Source of the DNA: AP-15 sp963703665
GTDB lineage: Bacteria > Pseudomonadota > Alphaproteobacteria > ATCC43930 > CGMCC-115725
Reading direction: 5' to 3'
Assembly (NCBI GenBank): GCA_963703665.1
Contig: CAVPFB010000003.1
Location: forward strand, 124,001 to 188,000
Length of the DNA: 64,000 nucleotides
Notes under the pieces: generated by a model
Told to the model about the DNA's origin: nothing
What the model saw: the letters and a program-made list of their open reading frames with translations, nothing else
The model's database searches: none
In this document: positions 50,631 to 59,372 of the stretch, piece after piece
Layout: each line of letters begins with the position of its first letter
Position numbering within the stretch: the stretch's first letter is position 1
Translations under genes and position numbers: made by a program

Positions 50631-51856
50631 ATGCCACCGCGGAAGCCGGTGTTTCGCCGCGAGCACGGCCGGATCATCGCCAGCCTGATCCGGCTGTGCG
50701 GCTCCTTCGATCGCGCCGAGGAGGCGATGCAGGAGGCGTTTGCCGCGGCCCTCGCCAATTGGTCCGCGCACGGCTGCCGGCCAATCCCGCCGCATGGATC
50801 ACGACCGCCGCCTATCGCAAGCTGATCGACGCCGCGCCGCCGCGAGCGCACCCGTCGCGAGAAGCAGGGGGATCTGGAGCAGGAGGCGGCGATTGCGCCG
50901 AGCGAGGAAGCGATGTCCGAGCCCCCGACGGGCGAAATCGCCGACGACCGGTTGCGGCTGATCTTTACCTGCTGCCATCCCGCGCTCAACCGTGAGGCGC
51001 AGATCGCCCTGACCCTGCGCACTCTCGGCGGGCTGTCACCGAGCGAGATCGCGCGCGCCTTTCTGGTGCCGGAGCCGACCCTGGCGCAGCGGCTGGTGCG
51101 AGCCAAACGCAAGATCGCAGGACGCACATATCCCCTACGAGGTTCCGGCCGAGGACCGGCTCGACGAGCGCCGCGCCGCGGTTCAGGCGGTGATCTATCT
51201 GATTTTCAACGAAGGCTATCTCGCGACCAGCGGCAGCACACTGATCCGCCAGGAACTGTGCGCCGAGGCGATCCGTCTCGCCCGCGTGCTGTGTGAGGTC
51301 GATACGCCGGAACCGGAGAGTCTCGGCCTTCTCGCTTTGATGTTGCTGCACGATTCGCGCCGCCATGCCCGGGTCGACGACGCCGGCATGCTGGTCACGC
51401 TGGAAGACCAGGACCGGGCGCTGTGGGATCGCGAGCAGATCGGTGAAGGACTGGCGCTGGTGGAAGCGGCATTGCGGCGCGGCCTTATCGGCCCCTACCA
51501 GCTGCAGGCCGCGATCGCCGCGGTGCATGCCGGGGCGGAGAGCGCGAAGGCGACCGATTGGCGGCAAGATCGCAGCGCTCTATGGCGAGCTTGCGCAGAT
51601 CGACCCCCAACCCGTCGTGCTGTTGAACCGCGCGGTCGCGATCGGGATGAGCGAAGGCCCGGAGCATGGCCTGGCACTGATCGAGGCATTGCTCGCGGCC
51701 TCGACAACTACCATCTTCTTCACGCCGCGCGCGCCGACCTGTTGCGCCGGCTCGGGTCCGCGCCAGGCCGCCGCCGAGGCCTATCGCCGCGCCCTGGCGC
51801 TGACCGCCAACGGCGTCGAGCGCGCCTATCTCGACCGCCGCCTCGCCGCGCTGTGA
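50631..51856 (+). CDS. ECF42-type sigma factor with C-terminal extension, several frameshifts
   Basis: This is an extended ECF sigma of about 405 residues. ATG 50631 gives MPPRKPVFRREHGRIIASLI with region 2 (CGSFDRAEEAMQEAFAAALA). Frame changes near 50775 and 50845 precede DRLRLIFTCCHPALNREAQI and the region-4 helix LGGLSPSEIARAFLVPEPTL. After another change near 51120 comes the long ECF42 C-terminal domain (VQAVIYLIFNEGYLATSGST, LLALMLLHDSRRHARVDDAG, GPYQLQAAIAAVHAGAESAK). Two or three more changes lead to TGA 51856. ECF42 factors lack a classical anti-sigma factor and use this extension instead. DGPF proteins upstream are their usual neighbours. Confidence 0.88.
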
Positions 51857-51933
51857 GGGGCGGCCCAGTCCTGCTTCGCTTCGCTCGCGACGACCACGGG
51901 GATGGCGGTCAAACCTGAACGAAACCGTCTAGA

Positions 51934-52968
51934 CTAGCTGCGCCATTCGAGGGTGCGGGGTTTCAGCGGGTTTTCGAACGGGCGGTCTTCGGCGCGGGCG
52001 CGGCGGTATTCGCGCTTGAGCCGGTAATACCACTTGGCCTGGGTGTCGGCGTCGTCGATCAGCATCAAGGGCGGTTCGAAGCGCAGTCCCTGGCTCTGGC
52101 GCTCCATGATCGCGCGGTCCTGGTTCAAGAAGGCGCGCACGTAAGGCCGCAGCAGTGGTTTCAGGGGTCCGAGCCAGGGCAAGGTCCAGTAGATGCAGTG
52201 GTTGATCTCGGTCGTCCGGTCGTCGATCGGGGTGATCGCGGTCAGGTTGCCGACCAGATGCCGGCCGGCGCGGGTGTGCTCGATCCTGACGCTCGGCAGG
52301 CGAAAGACGATCTCGGTTTCCGGCATTCCGCCCAGCAGCCGATAGGCGCGCGAATTGGCCGAGGGCCGGTGGCGGCTCATCGTGAAGCCCCAGGGCGACG
52401 GGGCAAACGCTTTGGCCTTGGCCTGGATCGAACGCCGCGAGCGCCACCACCAGGCACGGTGGACAAACGGCCCGTGCGCCGGGTCCATCAACCCGACGAC
52501 GGCATGGTCGATCGCCGCGGCAAAACGGACCGTCTCGATCAACCGCGGCGCAACGTCGCCAAAGTTGTCGACCAGCGGGATCTCAGGTGCGGCGGCCGGA
52601 TCGTCGCCGAAATAGACCCAAATGTTGCCCTGCACCTCGCGCGCCGGATAGGTACCGACCCGAACGCGGCCGGGCGTGAACGCCTGGCCCGGCACCAGGG
52701 ATGGGATCGCCGTGCAATGTCCCAGGGTGTCGAAGCGCCAGCCGTGATAGCAGCACTCGACTTCGCGCCCGTCGAAATTGCCGGCGGTGAGCCGCATGCC
52801 GCGGTGCGGGCACAAGTCGCGCAGCGCAAACGGCATGCCGGCGGCGTCGCGGCCGATCAGCACCGGCTCGCCCAGCATGATCTTCGCCACCATCGCACGC
52901 GGCTTCACCCGCCGGCCGGTAACCGCGTAATACCATGCCTCCCGCAATGGCGCGGCGCCATCCTCCAC
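51934..52968 (-). CDS. Rieske [2Fe-2S] aromatic oxygenase (VanA-like)
   Basis: This is 344 residues from GTG 52968, with GGGGGAGAA just upstream. The Rieske ligands are Cys53 and His55 (LCPHRGMRL) and Cys72 and His75 (CCYHGWRFD). The catalytic mononuclear iron site is DHAVVGLMDPAHGPFVHRAW. This is the vanillate O-demethylase / phenylpropionate-type alpha subunit. It needs a reductase, which is not adjacent. It diverges from the enoyl-CoA hydratase gene (about 90 bases between starts). Intact, unlike its neighbours. Confidence 0.92.
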   Translation of the reverse strand: MEDGAAPLREAWYYAVTGRRVKPRAMVAKIMLGEPVLIGRDAAGMPFALRDLCPHRGMRLTAGNFDGREVECCYHGWRFDTLGHCTAIPSLVPGQAFTPGRVRVGTYPAREVQGNIWVYFGDDPAAAPEIPLVDNFGDVAPRLIETVRFAAAIDHAVVGLMDPAHGPFVHRAWWWRSRRSIQAKAKAFAPSPWGFTMSRHRPSANSRAYRLLGGMPETEIVFRLPSVRIEHTRAGRHLVGNLTAITPIDDRTTEINHCIYWTLPWLGPLKPLLRPYVRAFLNQDRAIMERQSQGLRFEPPLMLIDDADTQAKWYYRLKREYRRARAEDRPFENPLKPRTLEWRS

Positions 52969-53058
52969 ATTCTCCCCCTGAAAATATCTGTTGCCGCCAT
53001 GACGGCACCGGCGTGAAAGTCGCGTTTTCGCATCCGGCAGGCAAGGTCGAAGGCGGCG

Positions 53059-53862
53059 ATGACGGCGATACCAGGGATGACCGAGAACGTCCCGCTGCTG
53101 CTCGAGGCATGCGAGGCGGGCGTGCTGCGTTTGACGATGAACCGGCCGCAGGCGCGCAACGCGCTGTCGGCGGCATTGATGGACGCTATGATCGAGGCGC
53201 TCGGCCGCGCCGCCAAAGACCGGCAGACGCGGGTTGTCGTCATCGCCGGCGCCGGCCTGGCATTTTGCGCCGGGCACGATCTGCGTGAGATCCGCGCCGA
53301 CCGCCGGCGCGAGACCTACGAGCGGCTCTTTGCTCAATGCAGTGAATTGATGCTGGCGATCGTCCGATTGCCGAAGCCGGTGATCGCTGAGGTGCACGGC
53401 GTCGCGACCGCAGCCGGCTGCCAATTGGTCGCCAGCTGTGATCTGGCGGTTGCCGCCGAGGATGCGCGGTTTGCGACGCCCGGGGTCAACATCGGGCTGT
53501 TCTGCTCGACGCCGATGGTGGCCTTGTCACGCGCGGTCGGGCGCAAGGCGGCGATGGAGATGCTGCTGACCGGCGAACTGATCGACGCCGCGCGGGCATC
53601 CGAGATCGGCCTCGTCAATCGGGTGGCGCCGAGCGGCGAATTGCGCGCCGAGGTCGATGCGCTCGCCGGCGAGATCGCTGGCAAATCCGCCCTCACGCTC
53701 TCGATCGGCAAGGAGGCGTTCTACCGCCAGGCCGAGCTCGACCTCGACGCCGCCTATCGCTACGCCGCCGAGGTGATGACGACCAACATGCTGGCCGCCG
53801 ACGCCGGCGAGGGCGTCGACGCCTTTCTCGCCAAACGCCCGCCCAAATGGCAGGACCGCTGA
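53059..53862 (+). CDS. Enoyl-CoA hydratase/isomerase family protein (ECHDC3-like)
   Basis: This is a 267-residue crotonase fold from ATG 53059. The oxyanion-hole segments are AGLAFCAGHDLREIRA and GVATAAGCQLVASCDLAVAA. It lacks one of the two classical catalytic glutamates at the second site (GVNIGLFCSTPMVALSRAVG instead of PEV..G..P), as in ECHDC3 and isomerase-like members, so simple hydratase activity is uncertain. It ends 8 bases before the CoA-binding protein gene, and the two form an operon. Confidence 0.92.
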   Translation: MTAIPGMTENVPLLLEACEAGVLRLTMNRPQARNALSAALMDAMIEALGRAAKDRQTRVVVIAGAGLAFCAGHDLREIRADRRRETYERLFAQCSELMLAIVRLPKPVIAEVHGVATAAGCQLVASCDLAVAAEDARFATPGVNIGLFCSTPMVALSRAVGRKAAMEMLLTGELIDAARASEIGLVNRVAPSGELRAEVDALAGEIAGKSALTLSIGKEAFYRQAELDLDAAYRYAAEVMTTNMLAADAGEGVDAFLAKRPPKWQDR

Positions 53863-53870
53863 GCATCGCG

Positions 53871-54302
53871 ATGAACCACGACAGCTACTCCGATGCCTAT
53901 CTGCGCGACATTCTGACCGGCGTGCATACGATCGCGGTCGTCGGCGCGAGCCCCAGGCGGGAGCGGCCGAGCCACGGGGTCATGGCCTATCTGCAGCGGC
54001 ACGGCTATCGCGCGATCCCGGTCAACCCGAACGCGGCCGGCGCCACGATCCTCGGCGAGACCTGCTACGCGGCACTCGCCGACATCCCCGAGCCGATCGA
54101 CATGGTCGACGTGTTCCGCCGCAGCGAGATGGCCGGCGCCGCGGTCGACGCGGCGATTGCGTTCGGCGCCAAGGCGGTGTGGATGCAGCTCGGCGTGCGC
54201 GACGAGGAGGCCGCCGCCCGCGCCGAAGCGCGTGGGCTCAAGGTGGTGATGAACCGCTGCCCGGCGATCGAAATCCCGCGCCTCGGTCTGCCGCCCCGCT
54301 GA
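53871..54302 (+). CDS. CoA-binding domain protein
   Basis: This is 143 residues from ATG 53871, eight bases after the enoyl-CoA hydratase stop; an upstream in-frame start at 53847 would overlap that gene. It has a Rossmann-like CoA-binding fold: HTIAVVGASPRRERPSHGVM, GYRAIPVNPNAAGATILGET, AVWMQLGVRDEEAAARAEAR and VVMNRCPAIEIPRL, the YccU pattern. The family binds CoA; the biochemical role is unclear. Intact. Confidence 0.92.
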   Translation: MNHDSYSDAYLRDILTGVHTIAVVGASPRRERPSHGVMAYLQRHGYRAIPVNPNAAGATILGETCYAALADIPEPIDMVDVFRRSEMAGAAVDAAIAFGAKAVWMQLGVRDEEAAARAEARGLKVVMNRCPAIEIPRLGLPPR

Positions 54303-54431
54303 TAGCCCCGCGCTGCCTCGAACGGCGTCCGGGCTTGAGCCGGTTGCGGGCATAGCGGCCGTGAATAATCCGCTGATCAGGGCTGCCGCGGGTTCTGCCA
54401 CACTGCGCCGAAAACGGGAGGAGCCGGCAAC

Positions 54432-55724
54432 ATGCGATTCGCCTTCACCGGACGCGCCACCCGGAATTTCCTGGCTCTCCTGTGCTTGATGGAGTTCATC
54501 CTCTTCATTGACCGTGTCAACCTGGCCACCGCGGCGCCGATGATCCAGAAGGATTTGGTTCTCAGCAATATCGCGCTCGGCCTCGCCTTTTCCGCCTTCA
54601 ACTACTCCTATGCCCCGTTCCAATTGGTCGGGGGCTGGTTTGCCGATCGCTTCGGCGCGCGGCGTACCTTGACTGTCTGCGGTGTGGCGTGGTCGGTCAC
54701 GACGATCGTGACCGGGGCGGTGAGCGGGTTGGCTTCGCTTTTCGCCGTGCGCCTGGTGCTCGGCATGGGCGAAGGCGCCACCTTGCCGGCGGCTACCTCT
54801 GCGCTCTCGAAATGGACCTCGCTCGCCTCACGCGGTACGGCGGTGGGCCTTACCCACTCCGCCGGGCGTCTTGGCACGGGAGCGTCGGCGCCGATCGTCG
54901 CTCTTCTGATCACCTGGTTCTCCTGGCGTTTTTCATTTGTCGCGATCGGCATCCTGTCGGCAGTTTGGGCGATTCTGTGGTGGTGGTACTTTCACGAAGA
55001 TCCGCGCCAGCATCCCGCCATCAGCAGCGCGGAACTGGCCGTATTACCGACCGCTGATCCGGCCGGGCGGCCCGGTTCGGGTCCGGTGCCGTGGCGGCGG
55101 CTCGTCCCCCGTGTGGCGCCGTTGATGATCGTCTACTTCTGCCAGGGCTGGACCGGCTGGCTGTACGTGACCTGGATGCCGTCTTTATTCCAAAAGAATT
55201 ACGGCCTGGATCTAAAGAAATCCTCGCTGTTTTACGCGGCGATGTTGCTCTGCGCGATGTTCGCCGAATTGCTCGGCGGCGTCACCACCGATTATCTGCT
55301 GCGCCGGACCGGGCGTCTGCAGATCGCGCGCTCGCTGCTGATCGCCGGCAGCTGGATGCTCGTTGTCGCGGCGCTGGTGCCGGCGATCTTCGTCCACGAT
55401 TTGGTGATCGGGCTCGCCGGCTTCACCGTGGCGTTGTTCTTTCTCGGTTTCGCGATTTCACCGCTATGGACCGCGACGATGGACATCGCGCCGAACTTCG
55501 CCGGCACCGCCAGCGCGCTGATGAATTCGGCCGGGGCGGTCGCCGGAATATTGTCGCCCCTCGTGTTCGGGTTGATCCTCGAATTGACCGGCAATTGGAC
55601 AATGCCGTTCGCGATCTCGGTCGGGCTGCTGGTGTTCGCCATTGTCATGACCTACTGGATTCGCCCCGATCGCCCGATCGAGGCCGGCGCCGGCGCCGGC
55701 GGTCTGGCGATGGCGGGGCAATAA
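54432..55724 (+). CDS. MFS transporter, anion:cation symporter (ACS) type
   Basis: This is a 430-residue, 12-span carrier with GGGAGGAG before ATG 54432. It shows the ACS landmarks LMEFILFIDRVNLATAAPMI in span 1, GGWFADRFGARRTL between spans 2 and 3, and GEGATLPAATSALSKWTSLA. Members move hexuronates, galactonate, phthalate and other organic anions into the cell. Placed between CoA-linked and Rieske genes it may import an aromatic or organic acid, but no substrate can be named. Intact. Confidence 0.92.
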   Translation: MRFAFTGRATRNFLALLCLMEFILFIDRVNLATAAPMIQKDLVLSNIALGLAFSAFNYSYAPFQLVGGWFADRFGARRTLTVCGVAWSVTTIVTGAVSGLASLFAVRLVLGMGEGATLPAATSALSKWTSLASRGTAVGLTHSAGRLGTGASAPIVALLITWFSWRFSFVAIGILSAVWAILWWWYFHEDPRQHPAISSAELAVLPTADPAGRPGSGPVPWRRLVPRVAPLMIVYFCQGWTGWLYVTWMPSLFQKNYGLDLKKSSLFYAAMLLCAMFAELLGGVTTDYLLRRTGRLQIARSLLIAGSWMLVVAALVPAIFVHDLVIGLAGFTVALFFLGFAISPLWTATMDIAPNFAGTASALMNSAGAVAGILSPLVFGLILELTGNWTMPFAISVGLLVFAIVMTYWIRPDRPIEAGAGAGGLAMAGQ

Positions 55725-55804
55725 GCTAAGGGAAGGAATGGGCGGATGCGCGACGCTGTGCGATCTGGCACACTGCTGCGACCACCGAGGAGCGAGGACG
55801 CACC

Positions 55805-56605
55805 ATGCTCGACCAGCCGCTGACCAGCAAAATGATCGCCCAAAAGGATGGGGCGGTCGGCCATCTGATCTTTAACAACCCGGCCCGGCACAACGCGGTC
55901 TCGCTCGAGATGTGGCAGGGGGTGGCGCAGATCATCGACGATTTCGAGGCCGACGACGCGGTCCGGGTGATCGTCGTCAGCGGGGCCGGCGGTCGCGCCT
56001 TCGTATCCGGCGCCGACATCTCCGAGTTCAAGGAACGACGCGCGTCGGAAGCGGCCGCCGCCGCCTACAGCAAGATCTCGGAGGGGGCGCGGATGCGCCT
56101 GCAGGAAACTCTGAAGCCGACCATCGCGATGATCCGCGGCTATTGCATCGGCGGCGGCCTCGGCACCGCGTTGGCTTGCGATCTGCGGATCGCCGCCGAG
56201 GGCTCGAAATTCGGCATTCCGGCGGCGAGGCTCGGCCTCGGCTACGCCTATGACGGGATCAAGAAATTGGTCGATCTGGTCGGCCCGGCCTATGCACGCG
56301 AGATCTTCTATACCGCGCGCCAGTTCACCGCCGAGGAGGCATTGCGCATGGGCCTCGTCAACCAGGTGGTGCCGACCGACACCCTCGAAGGCTACGTCGA
56401 CGATTATTGCGGAATGATCGCCGCCAACGCGCCTTTGACCGTGCGCTCGGCCAAGGTCAACATTCGCGAGGCGCTGAAGGACGAGGGCGCGCGCGACTTG
56501 GCGCTGTGCAAGCGCCTGGTCGACGAATGCTTCGCCAGCGAGGATTACACCGAGGGCCGCACCGCCTTCATGGAAAAGCGCAAGCCCGCGTTCAAGGGAC
56601 GGTGA
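55805..56605 (+). CDS. Enoyl-CoA hydratase family protein
   Basis: This is a 266-residue crotonase from ATG 55805 (MLDQPLTSKMIAQKDGAVGH). The oxyanion-hole motifs are GGRAFVSGADISEFKE and RGYCIGGGLGTALACDLRIA, followed by IPAARLGLGYAYDGIKKLVD, which keeps a hydratase-like loop but without clear catalytic Glu pairs. LRMGLVNQVVPTDTLEGYVD and RTAFMEKRKPAFKGR are typical ends. It is separated from the transporter by 80 bases and may be co-transcribed. Intact. Confidence 0.93.
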   Translation: MLDQPLTSKMIAQKDGAVGHLIFNNPARHNAVSLEMWQGVAQIIDDFEADDAVRVIVVSGAGGRAFVSGADISEFKERRASEAAAAAYSKISEGARMRLQETLKPTIAMIRGYCIGGGLGTALACDLRIAAEGSKFGIPAARLGLGYAYDGIKKLVDLVGPAYAREIFYTARQFTAEEALRMGLVNQVVPTDTLEGYVDDYCGMIAANAPLTVRSAKVNIREALKDEGARDLALCKRLVDECFASEDYTEGRTAFMEKRKPAFKGR

Positions 56606-56637
56606 ATCGCGCTGCTGTTTATTCCGCTGGTCCGGAT

Positions 56638-56667
56638 TTGCCGCGTCGCGGCGCTCCTCGCAATGAC
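56638..56667 (+). repeat. Half copy of the 'gcgctcctcgcaatgac' repeat
   Basis: TTGCCGCGTCGCGGCGCTCC followed by TCGCAATGAC equals the right half of the complete repeat at 56979-57064, in the same orientation. The left half is absent. The ATG of the GIY-YIG gene (56663) lies inside it. Confidence 0.75.
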
Positions 56668-56965
56668 CATATTTTCGGTGCCCGCGAACTATTGCGTATA
56701 TATTTTGACAAACCAGCGCTACACGGTTCTCAACACCGAGGTGACCAGCGATCTGAAACGCCGCGTCCACCAACACCGTGAGAAGCTTCTGCAAGGCTTC
56801 GCCTACAGATACAGTGTGTCTAAGCTTGTGTATTACGAGTCTACTGAGGACGTTTCTGCAGCGATTGCCCGCGAAAGGCAGATCAAGGCTGGGTCGCGTC
56901 GGAAGAAAATCGCACTGGTCAACGCCTTCAATCCCGAATGGCGAGAGTTATATGATGAGCTGTAA
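56663..56965 (+). CDS. GIY-YIG family protein with a degenerate active site
   Basis: This is 100 residues from ATG 56663. The fold of the small UPF0213/YhbQ-like nucleases is clear: YCVYILTNQR, DLKRRVHQHREKLLQGFAYR, KLVYYESTEDVSAAIARERQ, IALVNAFNPEWRELYDEL. But the second half of the signature, normally LYIGVT, reads LNTEVT, so the YIG tyrosine and glycine are lost. The catalytic Arg (RRVHQH) and Glu (RERQIK) remain. The start lies in a half repeat and a full repeat follows 14 bases after the stop. Confidence 0.85.
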   Translation: MTIFSVPANYCVYILTNQRYTVLNTEVTSDLKRRVHQHREKLLQGFAYRYSVSKLVYYESTEDVSAAIARERQIKAGSRRKKIALVNAFNPEWRELYDEL

Positions 56966-56978
56966 GAAGAAAAGGTGT

Positions 56979-57064
56979 GTCATTGCGAGCGCAGCGAAGC
57001 AATCTCGGGCCGCTCGATCCTCCTTCGGTCGAGATTGCCGCGTCGCTGCGCTCCTCGCAATGAC
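56979..57064. repeat. Palindromic 'gtcattgcgagcgcagcgaagcaatct' repeat
   Basis: GTCATTGCGAGCGCAGCGAA and the reverse complement of the right end (GTCATTGCGAGGAGCGCAGC) are inverted, with an inner CTCGATCCTCCTTCGGTCGAG hairpin. This 86-base element is of a type very common in Bradyrhizobium/Rhodopseudomonas-like genomes. It separates the GIY-YIG gene from the deacetylase gene. Confidence 0.8.
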
Positions 57065-57112
57065 AAGTCTGTCTCGAACGTGGTAAAATAACTGGAACAT
57101 TCTTTGAGACCA

Positions 57113-58030
57113 ATGAAGCTTCCTGCTCACGGCCGTTATGACTACGTCCCGATCATCAAACGGCCGCAATACGAGTGGCCCGAAGGCAAACGGCTCGCCG
57201 TCACCTTCAACAACAACGTCGAATATTTTGCGTTTGGCGCCGGGCTCGGCAGCGATTCGACCGGGGCGGCGGCGGCGCAGAGCCATCGCAATTATGCGTG
57301 GCGCGACTACGGCAACCGGGTCGGCCTGTGGTATTACCTCGATCTGCTCGACGAGTTCGGGTTGCCGGGGGCGCACAACGTCAACTCGGCGGTGCTGGAA
57401 GCCTGCCCCGACATCGTCGAGCGGCTGAACGCGCGCGGCGACGAGTATGTCGGCCACGGCCGCACCAATTCCGAGCGCCAGGACGTTTTGTGGGAAGCGG
57501 ACGAGGCCCGGCTGATCGCCGAATGCACCGAGATCGTGACCCGGCTCTCGCGCCGGCGCCCGGAGGGCTGGCTCGGCCCCTACATCGCCCAGAGCGCGGT
57601 GACGCTCGACCTATTGAAGGAGGCCGGCTACCGCTATGTCATGGACTGGGCGATGGACGACCAGCCGGTCTGGATGCGGACCCGTTCCGGGCCGATCCTG
57701 TCGGTGCCGTATCCGCTTGAGCTCAATGATTCGCCGTCCCTGGTGTTTCGCCGGCACACCGGCCGGCAGTTCGCCGAGATGATCGTCGACCAGTTCGACG
57801 AGATGCTCGCGCAGTCGAAAAAATACCCGCTGGTCTTCGCCGTCTCGGTGCACCCGTTCATCATCGGCCAGCCGTTCCGCCTGCACGCCTTCCGCGGCGC
57901 CGTCCGCCACATCCTCGAGCACCGCGAGGAATTGTGGATCACTACCCCCGGCGAGATCGCCCGTTATTGCGAAGGGTTGCCGACGGGCACGATTCCCGGC
58001 TCGGATCAGCCGGCACCGCCGGCGGCGTGA
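57113..58030 (+). CDS. Polysaccharide deacetylase-family protein (PuuE-like)
   Basis: This is 305 residues from ATG 57113; a TTG at 57104 is an alternative. The NodB-like barrel is recognisable (YEWPEGKRLAVTFNNNVEYF, VGHGRTNSERQDVLWEADEA, GWLGPYIAQSAVTLDLLKEA, YPLVFAVSVHPFIIGQPFRL). The opening and C-terminal SVHPFIIGQPFR are those of PuuE, the cofactor-independent allantoinase group. But the first motif has FNNNVE where catalytic acids are usual, so the activity may be altered. It converges with the MFS gene, overlapping by 25 bases. Confidence 0.86.
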   Translation: MKLPAHGRYDYVPIIKRPQYEWPEGKRLAVTFNNNVEYFAFGAGLGSDSTGAAAAQSHRNYAWRDYGNRVGLWYYLDLLDEFGLPGAHNVNSAVLEACPDIVERLNARGDEYVGHGRTNSERQDVLWEADEARLIAECTEIVTRLSRRRPEGWLGPYIAQSAVTLDLLKEAGYRYVMDWAMDDQPVWMRTRSGPILSVPYPLELNDSPSLVFRRHTGRQFAEMIVDQFDEMLAQSKKYPLVFAVSVHPFIIGQPFRLHAFRGAVRHILEHREELWITTPGEIARYCEGLPTGTIPGSDQPAPPAA

Positions 58031-59370
58031 GCGGGCTCGCCCGGAGCCTTGTCGCCGAGGCGCAGCAGCGGGACCAGAACCAGGATCACCGCGGTCGAGG
58101 CGGCCGACACGACGATCAGCGGCGCGAGGCGGTTGTGAAAGGCGTGCTCGTACAGGAATGCGCCGAGATTGTTCGACACCGCCGAGGACAGGTTCAGCAA
58201 CGACATCAGCGCGGCAAAGGCGAACCCCTCGGCCCGCTTCGGGCAATAATCCGCGGCCAGGCTCAACGTCGCGACAAATGCGACCATTCCGGCCATGCCG
58301 CTGAAAAAGTTGATGATCGCCGCACTGGCCTCACCGGAGAGCAGCAGAAAGGCGGCCGTGGTCGCGGTGCCGAACAGGATGCTCGCGTTCAACAGCTGCT
58401 TCGCGGTCAGGCCGCCGAGACATTTGCGATAGAAGAGTGCGGCGACGATCCAGCCGGCCGAGTTGATCGCCCCCAGAATGCCGATATAAGCCTGCGAAAA
58501 CTTCAGGCTGTCGGTCATGTAGTAATAGAGCGGTAGGCCGAATCCCGGATTGAGGTAGTACAAAAACAGGAACAACCCAATCAGCCACAATTCCTTCAGG
58601 GCGAAGGCGGAGAGCAGCGCCCGGAACGTGTTCTTCAGCTCGGCGAGGTCGAGGTGGCTCGGCGCCTCGTCGATCAGATAAAGGGTGCCGAAAATCGCCA
58701 GCAGCGGAGCGACGGCGATGGTCGCCGCGGCGGCGTGCAATGCCTCCTCCGGCGGCAAAAGCTGGACCAGCTCGCCGCCGAGAATGGCGCTTGCCATCGC
58801 CGCGATGTTGAACCACAGCCATTGCTGGTTGATGAACCGGTCGCTGGCGTGCAGCCGCTGGCCGTTTTCGACCAGCACCGCGCCGCTGAGCGTGCTCGAG
58901 ATTGCCATCGCGTAGGCCGTCAGCAGCAGAACCAGGATCAGCGCGTGGGGCTGGGCAATGCGGGCGACCCAGCAATAAGCGCCGGTCGCCACCGCGTTGG
59001 CGACCACGAGATAGGCTTTGCGGCGATACCCGAACAGCGGCACGAAATCTGAAACGATCCCGTAGACCGGCTTGATGATCCAGGGCAGGTTCAGCACCGT
59101 CAGCCAGGCGGTCACCTGGACCGGGGTCCAGCCGTAGACCTGCTTTAGGAAATAATTGAGCGGCTGGGCAATCAGCCCGCCGGTCTGCCCCAGCCCCTCG
59201 ACGACATAGACCAGGGCAAAGAACAGCATCAGCCGGCGGACCTGCCGGCGCTCCGACCGCGGTTCGACGCCGATGGGCGGCGCGCGCCCAACCTGAGCCG
59301 CGCCGTCGCCCTGTGCCGCGACGGCGTCCGGCCGGTCCGGCCGGGTCTCCGCCCGAGCCCTGACCCACAC
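58006..59370 (-). CDS. MFS transporter of the folate-biopterin (BT1-like) type
   Basis: This is up to 454 residues from GTG 59370, two bases after the RidA stop; ATG 59229 (MLFFALVYVVEGLGQTGGLI) is the start of the membrane part and a possible true start. Twelve spans are visible. Family-type segments include TVLNLPWIIKPVYGIVSDFV, GYRRKAYLVVANAVATGAY and VENGQRLHASDRFINQQWL. Relatives carry folates, pteridines or amino acids in protozoa and cyanobacteria; the bacterial substrate is not known. Coupled to the RidA gene. Intact. Confidence 0.85.
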   Translation of the reverse strand: MWVRARAETRPDRPDAVAAQGDGAAQVGRAPPIGVEPRSERRQVRRLMLFFALVYVVEGLGQTGGLIAQPLNYFLKQVYGWTPVQVTAWLTVLNLPWIIKPVYGIVSDFVPLFGYRRKAYLVVANAVATGAYCWVARIAQPHALILVLLLTAYAMAISSTLSGAVLVENGQRLHASDRFINQQWLWFNIAAMASAILGGELVQLLPPEEALHAAAATIAVAPLLAIFGTLYLIDEAPSHLDLAELKNTFRALLSAFALKELWLIGLFLFLYYLNPGFGLPLYYYMTDSLKFSQAYIGILGAINSAGWIVAALFYRKCLGGLTAKQLLNASILFGTATTAAFLLLSGEASAAIINFFSGMAGMVAFVATLSLAADYCPKRAEGFAFAALMSLLNLSSAVSNNLGAFLYEHAFHNRLAPLIVVSAASTAVILVLVPLLRLGDKAPGEPAHAAGGAG

Positions 59371-59372
59371 CC

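Noticed and set aside
48141..50825. A single 894-codon frame that could be read as one giant multi-domain protein
   Set aside because: The first third is antisense to dnaX and crosses the SRP RNA. Real YCII, GST, YCII and sigma sequences begin later with their own starts and need frame changes to be completed.
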